Assembly: GCA_022376925.1 (NCBI GenBank)
Contig: JAIOJX010000027.1
Location: 17,997,471-18,061,470 of the forward strand
From: Tragulus kanchil
Taxonomy: Eukaryota > Chordata > Mammalia > Artiodactyla > Tragulidae
Direction of reading: 5' to 3'
Length of the DNA stretch: 64,000 nt
Position 1 is the stretch's first letter, and every line of letters starts with the position of its first letter. A model generated the notes under the pieces. That model searched no databases and was not told where the DNA came from. It saw only the letters and a list, made by a program, of their open reading frames with translations. Below are positions 1 to 11,620 of this stretch, one piece after another. Made by a program: the position numbers and the translations under genes.

Positions 1-581
1 ATTAACCCCGATGGGATTATACTGACTGCTTCTGGTCAGGCCGCCTACTTGGACTAATCTTTTCTTCTCTTCCTCATATGCCTACATGTGGGATGTGGTT
101 TAATGAGGAAAACCATCATTAGCTGAATATTTATTGAGAAATACAGACATCCATGCAACTCATTCCTGGCCACTTAGTTCTAGACGAAAAGAATGAAAAA
201 CTGGGCAGCCTGCTCGTGTGGTATTCGGTACCAACGGTGGCCATTAAGGTGTTCCTGCACGTTTGTTGGACTTGCTTCTGTTGCCTTTATTCATCAGGTT
301 CAGTCTTTATCATACACTGCAAATGGCAAGCGTAATAGTTCAAGATTTAAGTGAGTGGTTCGTTCAGGCTTCATCAATCCCTCTGATCTATGACTCTCTT
401 ATCTTCAAGTTTAAGACTCCTTTGTTTAGGATCCAAATGGTGACTCTTCTTTAGGCATCCTTATAGAAACGTAAAGAAGACTAGGTGATCGTGTGAAACC
501 CTGTTTGTAGAGAACACACTATAGGCAGCAAGGGGAGAATCGGAGGCAGGTGAAATAACTGGAGGCTGGGTTCGGCCTCTA
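1..581. other. Unique non-coding DNA, nothing recognised
   Basis: No repeat family, splice-bounded exon or convincing open frame is visible. The two frames of about 60 codons overlap each other and have no recognisable protein content. Confidence 0.6.
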
Positions 582-790
582 CACATCACTGATACAACGT
601 ACAAAATGGACCACTAAGCAGAACCCGCAGTACGGCACCGGGGACTCTCCTCGGTGCTCTGGGGTGACCTAAGTGGGAAGGAAATCCAAAAAAGAGGGGA
701 GACATCTATCTGTAGAGCTGATTCATTTCACTGTGCAGAAGAAACTAACACAACATTGTAAAGCAGCTCTACTATACTTAGGTAAAGATA
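582..790 (+). mobile_element. L1 LINE 3' end, 5'-truncated
   Basis: The stretch near 730-775 carries the typical ruminant L1 tail, a CTGATTCA motif followed by GCAGAAACTAACACAAC-like sequence and a TGTAAAGCA block. Upstream is a degraded version of the 'cactgtatagcac...gatgacct' section of the same 3' UTR. No ORF2 sequence remains, so this is a dead 5'-truncated copy. Confidence 0.75.
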
Positions 791-1915
791 TTCAGAATAC
801 AAGCCAAGTACCACACTTCCAAATAAATGTATAGAAAACAGTCTGGAAAGATGACACTAAAACGATAGTGCTAACTTCTGTGAAAGACACTGGATTGGGA
901 TAGAGTCAAATATTTTTGTGTGCTTTCTGTATTTCTGTATTTTAAAAATGTTAGGTAAATATGTGTCTTGTATAATAAAACATCAAAATAAAAATAAGAG
1001 AAGTTGAAAAAAGAAAGCTAATTTGAGCAGTTTTGTTCAGTGGTGGTAGAAGCTATTGACTCATTTTTTTTTTTTCTTTTTTAAAGGCTGAACTATGTCT
1101 TTCCAGGATTGATAGAAACATCATGAGAGAAAGTCAGTTCATTGACTAACGAGTCAACAGTGCTAATGAGCTCTTGCTGTTTGAATCAATGGCATCTGTC
1201 TTTAAGCATGTGCCTATAAACAAGTCAATTAGCTGTTTTAAGATCAATATTAAGCAGACTAAGACTTAATATTAGGCTTCCTCGTGAGCTTTTACAACCA
1301 AGCCCCTGTCCTTTAAGGAATAAAAAGGGATCCAGTTAAACTAAGGAATTAATTTCTACTGCTTCTCTTTGTCTACAGAAAACACCTCACTCCTCTGTAT
1401 GATTCTGGGGTTTGCACTATTAGATTTCATTCCTTTCTTTAGAAACTGGGACCTTATTTCTCAATGGGGAATTCTTCCAAATCGAAAACAAAAATATCGC
1501 TGCGTTTTTGAGTTGGGGAATGGTGACGTTCTGACTTTGCTCATTTTTTTCCTGCAATTTTATTTTTGGAAGGAGCTGTGAATGCATGCCCTGCTGCTGG
1601 TCACAGGGGTTCTCAGGTCAGCAACGGTGTTTATGGACAACGACTGGGTTTTGGTTTGTTCCAGAGGCATTGTGCCGCCCACACTGATAAAGTGTCAACT
1701 ATTCTGTGGACAAGACCTCTGGCCTTTGTTCTCCTGAAAACTCTTAGAAACTCAGACAGGGAAATGTGAATTAATAGCAATACGCAAGCATCTTCTGGCA
1801 AAAGCAGCAGGTTTCCTGGGATCCTGCTGAAGTTAGAGCGAAGTGTTGCCCCAGAGACACAGAAGAGAGACAGCACAGTCACCCCACCCCACCCTACCCC
1901 TGTCCAAAGTCTATT
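791..1915. other. Unique non-coding DNA with a T-rich tract
   Basis: Nothing recognisable as a gene. A T-rich tract lies at about 1064-1082. Minus-strand and plus-strand frames of 70-105 codons around 1369-1948 overlap one another and look like chance openings. Confidence 0.55.
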
Positions 1916-2026
1916 ACGGCGGCTGTGGCGCCTGGATTGTTCGCTCACTGTAGGGCAGGCGTGCCGTTGCTGCTGACTGCGGGATGGTTCATCCTGGTGT
2001 TGAGATTAGGGCTTGGCCGCTGAGTG

Positions 2027-2222
2027 GGGCTTCCCCGGGGGGCTCAGGGGTATAGAATCCATCTGTCAATACAGAAAACGCAAGAGACATGGGTTCAATT
2101 CCAGCCTCAGGCAGACCCCCTGGAGGAGGAAATGGCAACCCACCCCAGAGTTCTTGCCTGGGAATTCCCATGGACAGAGGACCCTGGTGGGCTACAGTCC
2201 ACCGGGGTCCCCAAGAGCCAGT
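2027..2222 (+). mobile_element. Bov-tA SINE (copy A of D1)
   Basis: A diverged tRNA-Glu-derived ruminant SINE. It opens with GGGCTTCCC, followed by a B-box-like GGGTTCAATTCC, a 'ctggaggaggaaatggcaac' core and the 'gacagaggaccctggtgggc' 3' part. It lacks a clear poly-A or microsatellite tail. Confidence 0.85.
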
Positions 2223-2594
2223 GTCCCATTTCTTCTTTGGGAGGTGGTGTATAGGAGTATGATTTAAAAGTACAGTCCTCAAATTCAAACAACCAACTGC
2301 CAGACTGGAAAAAAAGGCTGCCAGTTCCAAATATGGGGGGGAAATACAGAACAATGGGAACTCTCATTACACAGCTAAGAAAAGGTGCACCTGGCTTTAT
2401 CATCTTAGAAAGTGATTTCATTAGAAAGTTGAAAATGTGTACATCCTTCCTAGGTGTACACTGAGAATATTAAACACATACACAAAGAAATAGGTAGCTG
2501 TCTGTTTCTACAATGTTGTCACATCAGATATTAAAATGGTGCACGTGACAACATGGAAAATAAACACAATGCTAAACTGAAAAACACGCACACA

Positions 2595-2745
2595 TAGATT
2601 CAAAGTCCAGATTAACCATTTATCATGTGTATAGTTTGGAAGTGGTTTTTAACCTCTCTGAGTTTTGTTGGCCTTTTCTGTAAAATATGATTAAGAGTAA
2701 CTTCCTCAAAGTTACTATATGACTTTAAAATAGCATGTCTATGCA
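2595..2745 (+). mobile_element. MIR SINE fragment (copy A of D1)
   Basis: Central MIR-like text is visible: TTTAACCTCTCTGAGTTTTG and then TTCTGTAAAATATGATTAAG, the usual 'acctctctgagcctcagt...ctgtaaaatg' core in diverged form. It is repeated at about 3679-3829 because of duplication D1. Confidence 0.6.
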
Positions 2746-2754
2746 AATATTATA

Positions 2755-2989
2755 TGATAGCTCTCATATGTGGAATCTAACAAATACTCCAGATTGAATT
2801 TATTTACAAAACATAAACAGAATCACAGACATAGAAAACTAACTTAGAGTTACCAGAAAGGAAGGGGTGAGGGACGGACACACTGGACACAAGGGATTAA
2901 CAGATAGATACTACTATTGCATAAAACAGGTCAACAGCAAGGCCCTAGTGTGCAGCACAGAGAATGATATTCAATATCTTGTAACAAAC
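2755..2989 (+). mobile_element. L1 3' UTR, cut by the D1 join
   Basis: The 'catatgtggaatctaacaa' section, the 'cacagacatagaaaac' section and the 'attcaatatcttgtaac' section are the standard order of an artiodactyl L1 3' UTR. The element stops abruptly at the duplication join instead of at its tail. Confidence 0.8.
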
Positions 2990-3110
2990 CCCCCCTATTA
3001 ACGGCGGCTGTGGCGCCTGGATTGTTCGCTCACTGTAGGGCAGGCGTGCCGTTGCTGCTGACTGCGGGATGGTTCATCCTGGTGTTGAGATTAGGGCTTG
3101 GCGCTGAGTG

Positions 3111-3306
3111 GGGCTTCCCCGGGGGGCTCAGGGGTATAGAATCCATCTGTCAATACAGAAAACGCAAGAGACATGGGTTCAATTCCAGCCTCAGGCAGAC
3201 CCCCTGGAGGAGGAAATGGCAACCCACCCCAGAGTTCTTGCCTGGGAATTCCCATGGACAGAGGACCCTGGTGGGCTACAGTCCACCGGGGTCCCCAAGA
3301 GCCAGT
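3111..3306 (+). mobile_element. Bov-tA SINE (copy B of D1)
   Basis: Same element as at 2027-2222, with no independent target site duplication. It is here because the surrounding 1.07 kb is duplicated, not through a second insertion. Confidence 0.85.
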
Positions 3307-3678
3307 GTCCCATTTCTTCTTTGGGAGGTGGTGTATAGGAGTATGATTTAAAAGTACAGTCCTCAAATTCAAACAACCAACTGCCAGACTGGAAAAAAAG
3401 GCTGCCAGTTCCAAATATGGGGGGGAAATACAGAACAATGGGAACTCTCATTACACAGCTAAGAAAAGGTGCACCTGGCTTTATCATCTTAGAAAGTGAT
3501 TTCATTAGAAAGTTGAAAATGTGTACATCCTTCCTAGGTGTACACTGAGAATATTAAACACATACACAAAGAAATAGGTAGCTGTCTGTTTCTACAATGT
3601 TGTCACATCAGATATTAAAATGGTGCACGTGACAACATGGAAAATAAACACAATGCTAAACTGAAAAACACGCACACA

Positions 3679-3829
3679 TAGATTCAAAGTCCAGATTAAC
3701 CATTTATCATGTGTATAGTTTGGAAGTGGTTTTTAACCTCTCTGAGTTTTGTTGGCCTTTTCTGTAAAATATGATTAAGAGTAACTTCCTCAAAGTTACT
3801 ATATGACTTTAAAATAGCATGTCTATGCA
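3679..3829 (+). mobile_element. MIR SINE fragment (copy B of D1)
   Basis: Second copy of the MIR-like segment at 2595-2745, carried by duplication D1. Confidence 0.6.
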
Positions 3830-3838
3830 AATATTATA

Positions 3839-4195
3839 TGATAGCTCTCATATGTGGAATCTAACAAATACTCCAGATTGAATTTATTTACAAAACATAA
3901 ACAGAATCACAGACATAGAAAACTAACTTAGAGTTACCAGAAAGGAAGGGGTGAGGGACGGACACACTGGACACAAGGGATTAACAGATAGATACTACTA
4001 TTGCATAAAACAGGTCAACAGCAAGGCCCTAGTGTGCAGCACAGAGAATGATATTCAATATCTTGTAACAAACTAATGGAAAAGAATTGAAAAAAAAAAG
4101 ATATGTATTTATATTCATATATGTGTATGACTGAGTCAGTTTGATGTATACCGGTAATTAACATGATATTATAAGTCAACTATTCTTCAATAAAA
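3839..4195 (+). mobile_element. L1 3' end with complete tail
   Basis: The same L1 3' UTR as at 2755-2989, here continuing through 'taatggaaaagaattgaaaa' and the AT-rich 'tatgtatttatattcatat' section to a terminal TTCTTCAATAAAAAG polyadenylation-like end. It is 5'-truncated, with no ORF2. Confidence 0.85.
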
Positions 4196-4284
4196 AGATA
4201 TGGCACATCTAAGAATTACATGGACCGTGTTGAGACGCAGAGGCTTATTTTTCACTTGTAAAATAGTGACGATACAAGTGTGGC

Positions 4285-4412
4285 TTAGATCCGGGTGAGG
4301 GCTCGGCAGCCCCCTCCAGTGTTCTTGTCCGGAGAATCCTACGAACAGGGGAGCCTGGCGGGCGACAGTCCTGGGGTCGCAGAGAGACGGACACGACTCA
4401 GCGAAGGAAAAC
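4285..4412 (+). mobile_element. Bov-tA SINE, 3' half only
   Basis: 'CCAGTGTTCTTGTCCGGAGAA', a 'gggagcctggcgggcgacag' segment and 'ggacacgactcagcga' are the 3' half of Bov-tA. The tRNA-like head is missing. The element follows the L1 tail by about 90 bases. Confidence 0.75.
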
Positions 4413-5239
4413 ACCGCGACTGCATTTCACACGGGCAGCTGCGCCATTGCACGTCAGCACCCCACACGCCTCCCGATTCCGCGTCTGAGAACCCACTACA
4501 ATGAACACAAATCGCTCGCACTGGAATATTCTTTGTAACGCCCACTTATTGCGTGGTCATGGCAGTTTTGCAAATGTCACCGCCGGTGTCTCTAAGTTCG
4601 TCTCCGAAGCAGATGGCCCCTCATTACCCAGCCTGTATTTGACTGAAACCCAGTGTGGAGCAGGCACGCTGTGAGGTCCTGAGGAACCAAGAAGGAGGAT
4701 TTGTTCTCTGAGAGCTTGTGGTTCACGCTCCATTGAGGAGGTGGGAAGGGAGGGACAGCTGGGGCGGGGAGTCACCAGGCGGATGCTCTGGGGGTAAAGA
4801 GCTTTGGGAAGAAAGAGTTAGAAGCAGCTGGTTTACCAGCCGAGTCTCTGATCTCTACCTTGACATAACTCCATCATCTCAGCCTTCAGCCTGGGACACA
4901 AGAACCCTGAATTCTCTTCTCACCCCAGCTGGCACGTCCTATTCCCCACCTTTGGCCAAGACGTCCCTTCTCATTCAGTCTTTGCAAGAGATGGTCATGA
5001 CACCTGGCTTCGTAATAATAACAACGGCAGAAACCCTAGTAAATTATTTAATGAAATGAACTTGACTCTTGAATCCATATTCACCCTTCTGGAATAAGAT
5101 CCTATCTCCTCTCTATAGTCATCTCAATGTTCTATGAATTTTTAAGCATTGAAGTAAAACGAAGCAACAAAAATTTTTTGTTTGATGATTGCCCAAATAT
5201 TTAATGTCCCGATTTAATATGTTTTAAGCTTATAATTTC
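4413..5239. other. Unique non-coding DNA, nothing recognised
   Basis: No repeat family or exon is recognised. A 113-codon frame at 4718-5059 (+) has no recognisable domain and ends in AT-rich text. I treat it as chance. Confidence 0.5.
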
Positions 5240-5467
5240 ACATGGGACAACGCTGAGCTAGTTTCAGGTGAGCAGTGAAGGGATGCAGCCGTGCATGTCC
5301 ACGTATCCATTCTCCCCCAGCCTCCCCTCCTGTCTGCTGCCACATCGCACTGAGCAGAAATCCTTGAGCTCTACAGCAGGTCCTTGTTGGTTATCCACTT
5401 TAAATACAGCTGTGTGCACATACCCATCCCAAACTCCGTAAGGATCTCTTCCTCTCATCCTTCCAGT
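5240..5467 (-). mobile_element. L1 3' UTR fragment, minus strand
   Basis: Read on the plus strand it shows GTATCCATTCTCCCCCAGCC, then 'aggtccttgttggttatcca' and 'cccatcccaaactccgtaa', the reverse complement of a common ruminant L1 3' UTR segment. Diverged and truncated at both ends. Confidence 0.75.
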
Positions 5468-5880
5468 TTAATATTTTTTATTTTAAACTTTGTGGAACTT
5501 TGATGATAAGTTGCCTCTAGTTCACATTGGCAAAAGGCTAGTTTCTCAGACCTCTAAGAGCAGAGAGTGACCTTGTTCCCCACCCACCAAACCCCAGGCC
5601 CACCCTTCACCCCGCAGGGCTCAGCCCAAGGCAGATGTTGTGTTGGAAAAACACGTGATGGAAGGTGCTTAGCTTGCCGTCGTCAGAGCCTGCAGAGCTA
5701 TTGAAAGAGACAGAATGAAGCATCTCCCATATTTGCTCCATTGAACAAAACAGAATAGCAGGGACTCGTTATGCTAATAGGCATGTTTAAACAAGGAGCA
5801 TCAATAAATGGAGTAAGTTCCTTATTCCTGAGTCTTGGCATTACTTTGAATTGTGAAAGGGAAAAAGAAAGGAAAAAAAG
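5468..5880. other. Unique non-coding DNA, nothing recognised
   Basis: No repeat, exon or RNA gene is seen between the L1 fragment and the CHR SINE. Confidence 0.55.
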
Positions 5881-6112
5881 GGCTTCCCTGATGGTCCAGT
5901 GGGTAAGGACACCGCCTTGCAGTGCAAGGGGCCCTGGTTCGATCCCTGGCCTGGGAGGATCCCACGTGCCGCAGAGCGGCTGGATGGATGTGTCCAACTA
6001 TTGAGCTGGAGCTCCAGAGCGCATGCGCCCAGAGCCGGTGCTCTGCAACGACAGACGCCACTGCGATGGGAGGCCCACACGGGCCAAAGAACAAAGATGG
6101 AAATAAATGAAA
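5881..6112 (+). mobile_element. CHR-type tRNA-derived SINE (copy A of D2)
   Basis: It has the head GGCTTCCCTGATGGTCCAGT, the B-box-like GGTTCGATCCCTGG, the 'gatcccacgtgccgcagagc' body and the 'aggcccacacgggccaaag' 3' end. This belongs to the cetartiodactyl CHR group (CHR-2-like by eye). It is followed by an A-rich tail near 6130-6155. Confidence 0.85.
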
Positions 6113-6153
6113 GACCAATATAAGTGGCCAAAAAACAGGGAAAAAAAAATAAA

Positions 6154-6168
6154 AGAGAGAGAGAGAGA
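6154..6168. repeat. (GA)n microsatellite after A-rich SINE tail
   Basis: Seven GA units follow the A-rich sequence downstream of the CHR SINE. The tract is repeated at about 7291-7305 by duplication D2. Confidence 0.8.
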
Positions 6169-6170
6169 CT

Positions 6171-7017
6171 AAAGGAAGCGTTTCAGGGGAAACATATCCA
6201 GCGCACAGCGGCAGATCCATGCCAGGTTCCTCAAGTCTCATCTGTGTCCGGCGCTGTGGAGTTGCGCTACCCTCGCTCCTCACGGCTGTGTGGCTGTGAG
6301 ACCGGCCGACAGCATGGAGCATGAATCAGCTACTAAAATAAGAGGCAGGGTAATGCGGATATGTCACTTGACCTTTGCATTCATTCTCTCTTGTCCTCAC
6401 TTCATCCTCTTTCTCCGCCACCTCAGTCTGTCTCTTTTCAGTATACTTTTACTGAACGAATAAGAAACAGATGTGACACCAAAATGCCCTTACACCCAGC
6501 CCTCTGAGATTTCTAGAAGCACTCCTTTGTGAACAGCAGGCCCATTCACTCATTTTTGCTGCAGCCCAAACACAACGTGCAACATAGACTCACTTTGTAT
6601 TTTACTCCCTCTCCATTTTCAGCAGAAGTCCTGCCTGTCAACGTTCTTGACAGAATGTTGCTTTGACTTCAGTGCAGGTGGAGACGGGAATGACACATAT
6701 GTTTTATTTAGTCTCTTTGGAATGTGTTAAAATGATTAAAATGATTGCACCGACCCAAGCAAACAATACACCTTTTGAGGTATGGCTGCGCCCTTTCATG
6801 GGACTGTTTGAAATCCTTTGGGTGAACAGGGAGCCAATGATGCTCAAAACTCTCCTGTGAAAACCTCTAAGGATAGAGATGCTACCTACACGGGAAAGAG
6901 AATCCTGTTTGGGGTGATCCGTTTTGGGGAGAGGGCACCGATCTGAGGCGGGCTTTGCCTCTGCTCCGTCATTTAGCCAGGATCCCAGCAGGCAGCTGAG
7001 GGTGACATATGACAGGA
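6171..7017. other. Unique non-coding DNA (copy A of D2)
   Basis: No gene or repeat family is recognised. A minus-strand frame of 251 codons (6704-7459) crosses the D2 join and reads through the antisense CHR SINE of copy B, so it is not a gene. The same DNA recurs at about 7308-8157. Confidence 0.6.
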
Positions 7018-7019
7018 CA

Positions 7020-7249
7020 CTTCCCTGATGGTCCAGTGGGTAAGGACACCGCCTTGCAGTGCAAGGGGCCCTGGTTCGATCCCTGGCCTGGGAGGATCCC
7101 ACGTGCCGCAGAGCGGCTGGATGGATGTGTCCAACTATTGAGCTGGAGCTCCAGAGCGCATGCGCCCAGAGCCGGTGCTCTGCAACGACAGACGCCACTG
7201 CGATGGGAGGCCCACACGGGCCAAAGAACAAAGATGGAAATAAATGAAA
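7020..7249 (+). mobile_element. CHR-type SINE (copy B of D2)
   Basis: Identical in structure to the element at 5881-6112, but its first two bases are replaced by the end of copy A. That is what a blunt join would give. Confidence 0.85.
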
Positions 7250-8157
7250 GACCAATATAAGTGGCCAAAAAACAGGGAAAAAAAAATAAAAGAGAGAGAG
7301 AGAGACTAAAGGAAGCGTTTCAGGGGAAACATATCCAGCGCACAGCGGCAGATCCATGCCAGGTTCCTCAAGTCTCATCTGTGTCCGGCGCTGTGGAGTT
7401 GCGCTACCCTCGCTCCTCACGGCTGTGTGGCTGTGAGACCGGCCGACAGCATGGAGCATGAATCAGCTACTAAAATAAGAGGCAGGGTAATGCGGATATG
7501 TCACTTGACCTTTGCATTCATTCTCTCTTGTCCTCACTTCATCCTCTTTCTCCGCCACCTCAGTCTGTCTCTTTTCAGTATACTTTTACTGAACGAATAA
7601 GAAACAGATGTGACACCAAAATGCCCTTACACCCAGCCCTCTGAGATTTCTAGAAGCACTCCTTTGTGAACAGCAGGCCCATTCACTCATTTTTGCTGCA
7701 GCCCAAACACAACGTGCAACATAGACTCACTTTGTATTTTACTCCCTCTCCATTTTCAGCAGAAGTCCTGCCTGTCAACGTTCTTGACAGAATGTTGCTT
7801 TGACTTCAGTGCAGGTGGAGACGGGAATGACACATATGTTTTATTTAGTCTCTTTGGAATGTGTTAAAATGATTAAAATGATTGCACCGACCCAAGCAAA
7901 CAATACACCTTTTGAGGTATGGCTGCGCCCTTTCATGGGACTGTTTGAAATCCTTTGGGTGAACAGGGAGCCAATGATGCTCAAAACTCTCCTGTGAAAA
8001 CCTCTAAGGATAGAGATGCTACCTACACGGGAAAGAGAATCCTGTTTGGGGTGATCCGTTTTGGGGAGAGGGCACCGATCTGAGGGCGGGCTTTGCCTCT
8101 GCTCCGTCATTTAGCCAGGATCCCAGCAGGCAGCTGAGGGTGACATATGACAGGACA

Positions 8158-8642
8158 TGATGAGGGGGCCGTCGCCCAAAGCCAACACGGGGGGGGGGGG
8201 CCCTGGGAGGCCAATGCACCTCGATTCAGCCTCAGCTGTAACAGCCCTCCAGGAATAGCTGGAGGGAGGGAGAGAGGAGGAAGGGGTGGGGAGGGGAAGG
8301 AAGGAAGGAAGGAAAGAAGGGAATGACTCTTCACTGATGTAGAAATGCTCACCACCCAGGAAAGGATCCCGGTTTTCGCCTTCTCATCCATAAATTATGG
8401 GTCCCCTTGGAGACACTATTCCTAATATTTGACAGGGGATATGTGGATTTATAATTCAGTGTCTCCCTAACTTGTTGGATTAAAAGGCAAAGACAAGCGT
8501 TTATCAAACAGGTATGGAAAGGAAGTACTCTTTATAGTTGGCCTTGTATTTGCTTGTATAAAAAAAGGATCAGTGACAGCCTCTCAGAGAGAGAGAGAGA
8601 GAACGAATGTTTCCGAGAAAAAGCAGAATCCAGAAGATTGTG
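8158..8642. other. Low-complexity tracts in unique DNA
   Basis: A G12 run occupies 8189-8200. A purine-rich tract with (GGAA)n character runs over 8261-8326, and an (AG)n stretch lies at about 8586-8602. No gene is seen. Confidence 0.75.
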
Positions 8643-10815
8643 AGCTTAAAGGGCATCTAGGGGTCTATTTAAAACACATTGAAGCAAAATGCCCACATGG
8701 ATGTAACCAGGATAAAGCCCTGGAAGCTATGCTCCGTGCTCTAATCACTATACGACGCCTGTATTGTTGGACAGGCCGTCCGTGAGTCAAACGTTGGTGG
8801 GAGGCTGGACTCCACTCAGCGCTTAATTTTCAGTGTACATTTGCCCATTAAGGTGTAGCCGCTTCAGTCTGATCTGGTCAGAGACGAGGAGGAACAGTCC
8901 ATCCGTTTGTCCACTCTCCGGGGCCAGAGGGACGATTCGAGTGGTGAACAGGCTAGTGTTGGGGAGGGGCTGTCTGTGACCGGTGCACTACACGAGGCTT
9001 TGAAGGTTGAGAAACTAAGTGAACAGCCATCATTCCAACTAAAGTGTGTTATTTTCTAAAAAAAATAAATAAGAAGATTTGTTTTTCCCTCTATGAGCCT
9101 ACAATTCCAGAGAGTAGGGTTCCGTCGTGATTGCCATGGTGCCTCACAACATGCGTCTGGCCCAGCGAGTACCAAGTACCTGTTGAAAGGAGGTCTGACT
9201 GACGAGGTAATCCCTCTCGTTCTACCACCTGCTCCTGAGACAGGATGCTTTGCCCCGTTCCTCCCCATCTCCAGCTGTCAGATCACACCGTCCTGCGTTC
9301 GGCATAATAGACGGCTGCCTCCGCTGCAGACGTCTGGGCTGCCAAGTCCAATTGCCTCACTTTTCTGTGAACGCTGCCATCACCCAGTGGGTGAGTTCAA
9401 AACTGGATGAATCATCACCTCTTTTGTCACTTGGTTTGCCCACCTGCTGACAGCGAGAGATTTTCTCTTAACTGAATCATCTTCAGTGAGGATAATACAC
9501 TTCTATCTTTATTAGAAGCAGCTTAAGCTTGACCCTGGGGCAAGTTCTAGAGGGAGTTGAGTATTTATTATATCTTGAGTTTTGATAGACAAAGATAACC
9601 TGTGTTTGGAAATGATGGATGGGAATGAAATTTAGCTGTGTCCTTTGAAATATTGTATACCAGTGGATGTTATAACAACCACAAAATTCCCTGGACTTTT
9701 GCTCACCGGAAACTATCTCCTATGATTTAGCTTAAAGGGCATCTAGGGGTCTATTTAAAACACATTGAAGCAAAATGCCCACATGGATGTAACCAGGATA
9801 AAGCCCTGGAAGCTATGCTCCGTGCTCTAATCACTATCGACGCCTGTATTGTTGGACAGGCCGTCCGTGAGTCAAACGTTGGTGGGAGGCTGGACTCCAC
9901 TCAGCGCTTAATTTTCAGTGTACATTTGCCCATTAAGGTGTAGCCGCTTCAGTCTGATCTGGTCAGAGACGAGGAGGAACAGTCCATCCGTTTGTCCACT
10001 CTCCGGGGCCAGAGGGACGATTCGAGTGGTGAACAGGCTAGTGTTGGGGAGGGGCTGTCTGTGACCGGTGCACTACACGAGGCTTTGAAGGTTGAGAAAC
10101 TAAGTGAACAGCCATCATTCCAACTAAAGTGTGTTATTTTCTAAAAAAAATAAATAAGAAGATTTGTTTTTCCCTCTATGAGCCTACAATTCCAGAGAGT
10201 AGGGTTCCGTCGTGATTGCCATGGTGCCTCACAACATGCGTCTGGCCCAGCGAGTACCAAGTACCTGTTGAAAGGAGGTCTGACTGACGAGGTAATCCCT
10301 CTCGTTCTACCACCTGCTCCTGAGACAGGATGCTTTGCCCCGTTCCTCCCCATCTCCAGCTGTCAGATCACACCGTCCTGCGTTCGGCATAATAGACGGC
10401 TGCCTCCGCTGCAGACGTCTGGGCTGCCAAGTCCAATTGCCTCACTTTTCTGTGAACGCTGCCATCACCCAGTGGGTGAGTTCAAAACTGGATGAATCAT
10501 CACCTCTTTTGTCACTTGGTTTGCCCACCTGCTGACAGCGAGAGATTTTCTCTTAATACGAATCATCTTCAGTGAGGATAATACACTTCTATCTTTATTA
10601 GAAGCAGCTTAAGCTTGACCCTGGGGCAAGTTCTAGAGGGAGTTGAGTATTTATTATATCTTGAGTTTTGATAGACAAAGATAACCTGTGTTTGGAAATG
10701 ATGGATGGGAATGAAATTTAGCTGTGTCCTTTGAAATATTGTATACCAGTGGATGTTATAACAACCACAAAATTCCCTGGACTTTTGCTCACCGGAAACT
10801 ATCTCCCTATGATTT
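8643..10815. repeat. Direct duplication D3 (two copies of about 1.09 kb)
   Basis: Copy A is 8643-9728 and copy B 9729-10815. The offset drifts from 1086 to 1085 to 1087 through single-base indels (for example ATACG against ATCG near 8751, and CC against CCC near 9719) and a small AACTG/AATACG difference near 9470. No transposable element is recognised in the unit. Overlapping frames of 60-105 codons occur in both copies and show no coding signature. Confidence 0.93.
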
Positions 10816-10989
10816 CCTAAAACTTTTAGGGAGTAATCATTAGTCAGAGAAGAAGGTCCAAAGTCAGCAACCCCTTCAACATTCCTTGGACTGCAAACTC
10901 AATAAAGTCTATATAATTCATCACCATGAGCAGACACACTCTCGTGCACATGAGCCCTATTTCCCGCAATTAATGCTGAACAGTATGCA
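10816..10989. other. Unique non-coding DNA
   Basis: Short unique stretch between D3 and the L1 end. Nothing is recognised. Confidence 0.5.
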
Positions 10990-11620
10990 GGTTCCTTAAA
11001 AAACTAAAGATAGAACTACCATATAATCCAGCAATCTCACTCCTGGGCAGATATCCGGAGAAAAGCAATTCGAAAGATGCGCACACCCCAGTGCTCACTG
11101 CTGCACTGTTTATTACAGCAGCCAAGACGTGAAAGGAGCCTAGATGTTCACCGACAGATGAGTGGGTAAAGAGGATGTGGTATCAATACACTTATACAAT
11201 GGAATATTACCCAGCCATCAAAAGAATGACATAGTGCCATTTACAGCAACTTGGACGGGCCTGGAGGTGATCCTACTAAGCGAAGTCAGTCAGAAAAAGA
11301 AAGACAAATATTATATATCACTCATATGTGGAATCTAGTTTTTTGAAAAGATATGAATGAACGTATGTACAAAACAGAAACAGACTTGCAGATATCAGAA
11401 ACAAACTCATGGTAACCATAGGGGAAGCGTGGGAGGAGGGATAAATCAGGAGTTTGGAATTACCGTATCTGTATGTTTAAGATAGATAATCGACCAGGAC
11501 CCACTGTATAGCAAAAGGCTCTCGGCTGAATAGCCTGTGATGATCTAAATGGGAAAAGAATTTGAAAAAGAATAGATACATGTATATGAATAACTGAATC
11601 ACTGTCATAATTATTCTTGA
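10990..11620 (+). mobile_element. L1 3' UTR, about 0.63 kb, 5'-truncated
   Basis: A well-preserved order of L1 3' UTR landmarks is seen: 'accatataatccagcaatct', 'ccagtgctcactgctgcac', 'tggaatattacccagccat', 'actcatatgtggaatctag', 'ggtaaccataggggaag' and an 'aatgggaaaagaatttg' section near the end. It lacks ORF2 and a clean poly-A tail. Duplication D4 begins inside it at 11271. Confidence 0.88.

Larger units (their letters stand above)
1916..4073. repeat. Direct duplication D1 (two copies of about 1.07 kb)
   Basis: Copy A is 1916-2989 and copy B 3001-4073. They are separated by 11 bases rich in C (2990-3000) that repeat a scrap of the sequence before copy A. The offset is 1085 at the start and 1084 after one missing C near 2018/3102. 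The unit carries a Bov-tA SINE, an MIR fragment and most of an L1 tail, and the L1 tail is completed only after copy B. It is most likely an unmerged overlap in the assembly. Confidence 0.93.
5883..8157. repeat. Direct duplication D2 (two copies of about 1.14 kb)
   Basis: Copy A is 5883-7019 and copy B 7020-8157, joined directly. The offset is 1137, becoming 1138 after one extra G in a GGG/GGGG run near 6945/8085. Copy A starts two bases inside the CHR SINE head, so the first bases of that SINE (GG) are absent at the join. Both copies hold the CHR SINE, a GA tract and about 840 bases of unique DNA. Confidence 0.94.
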
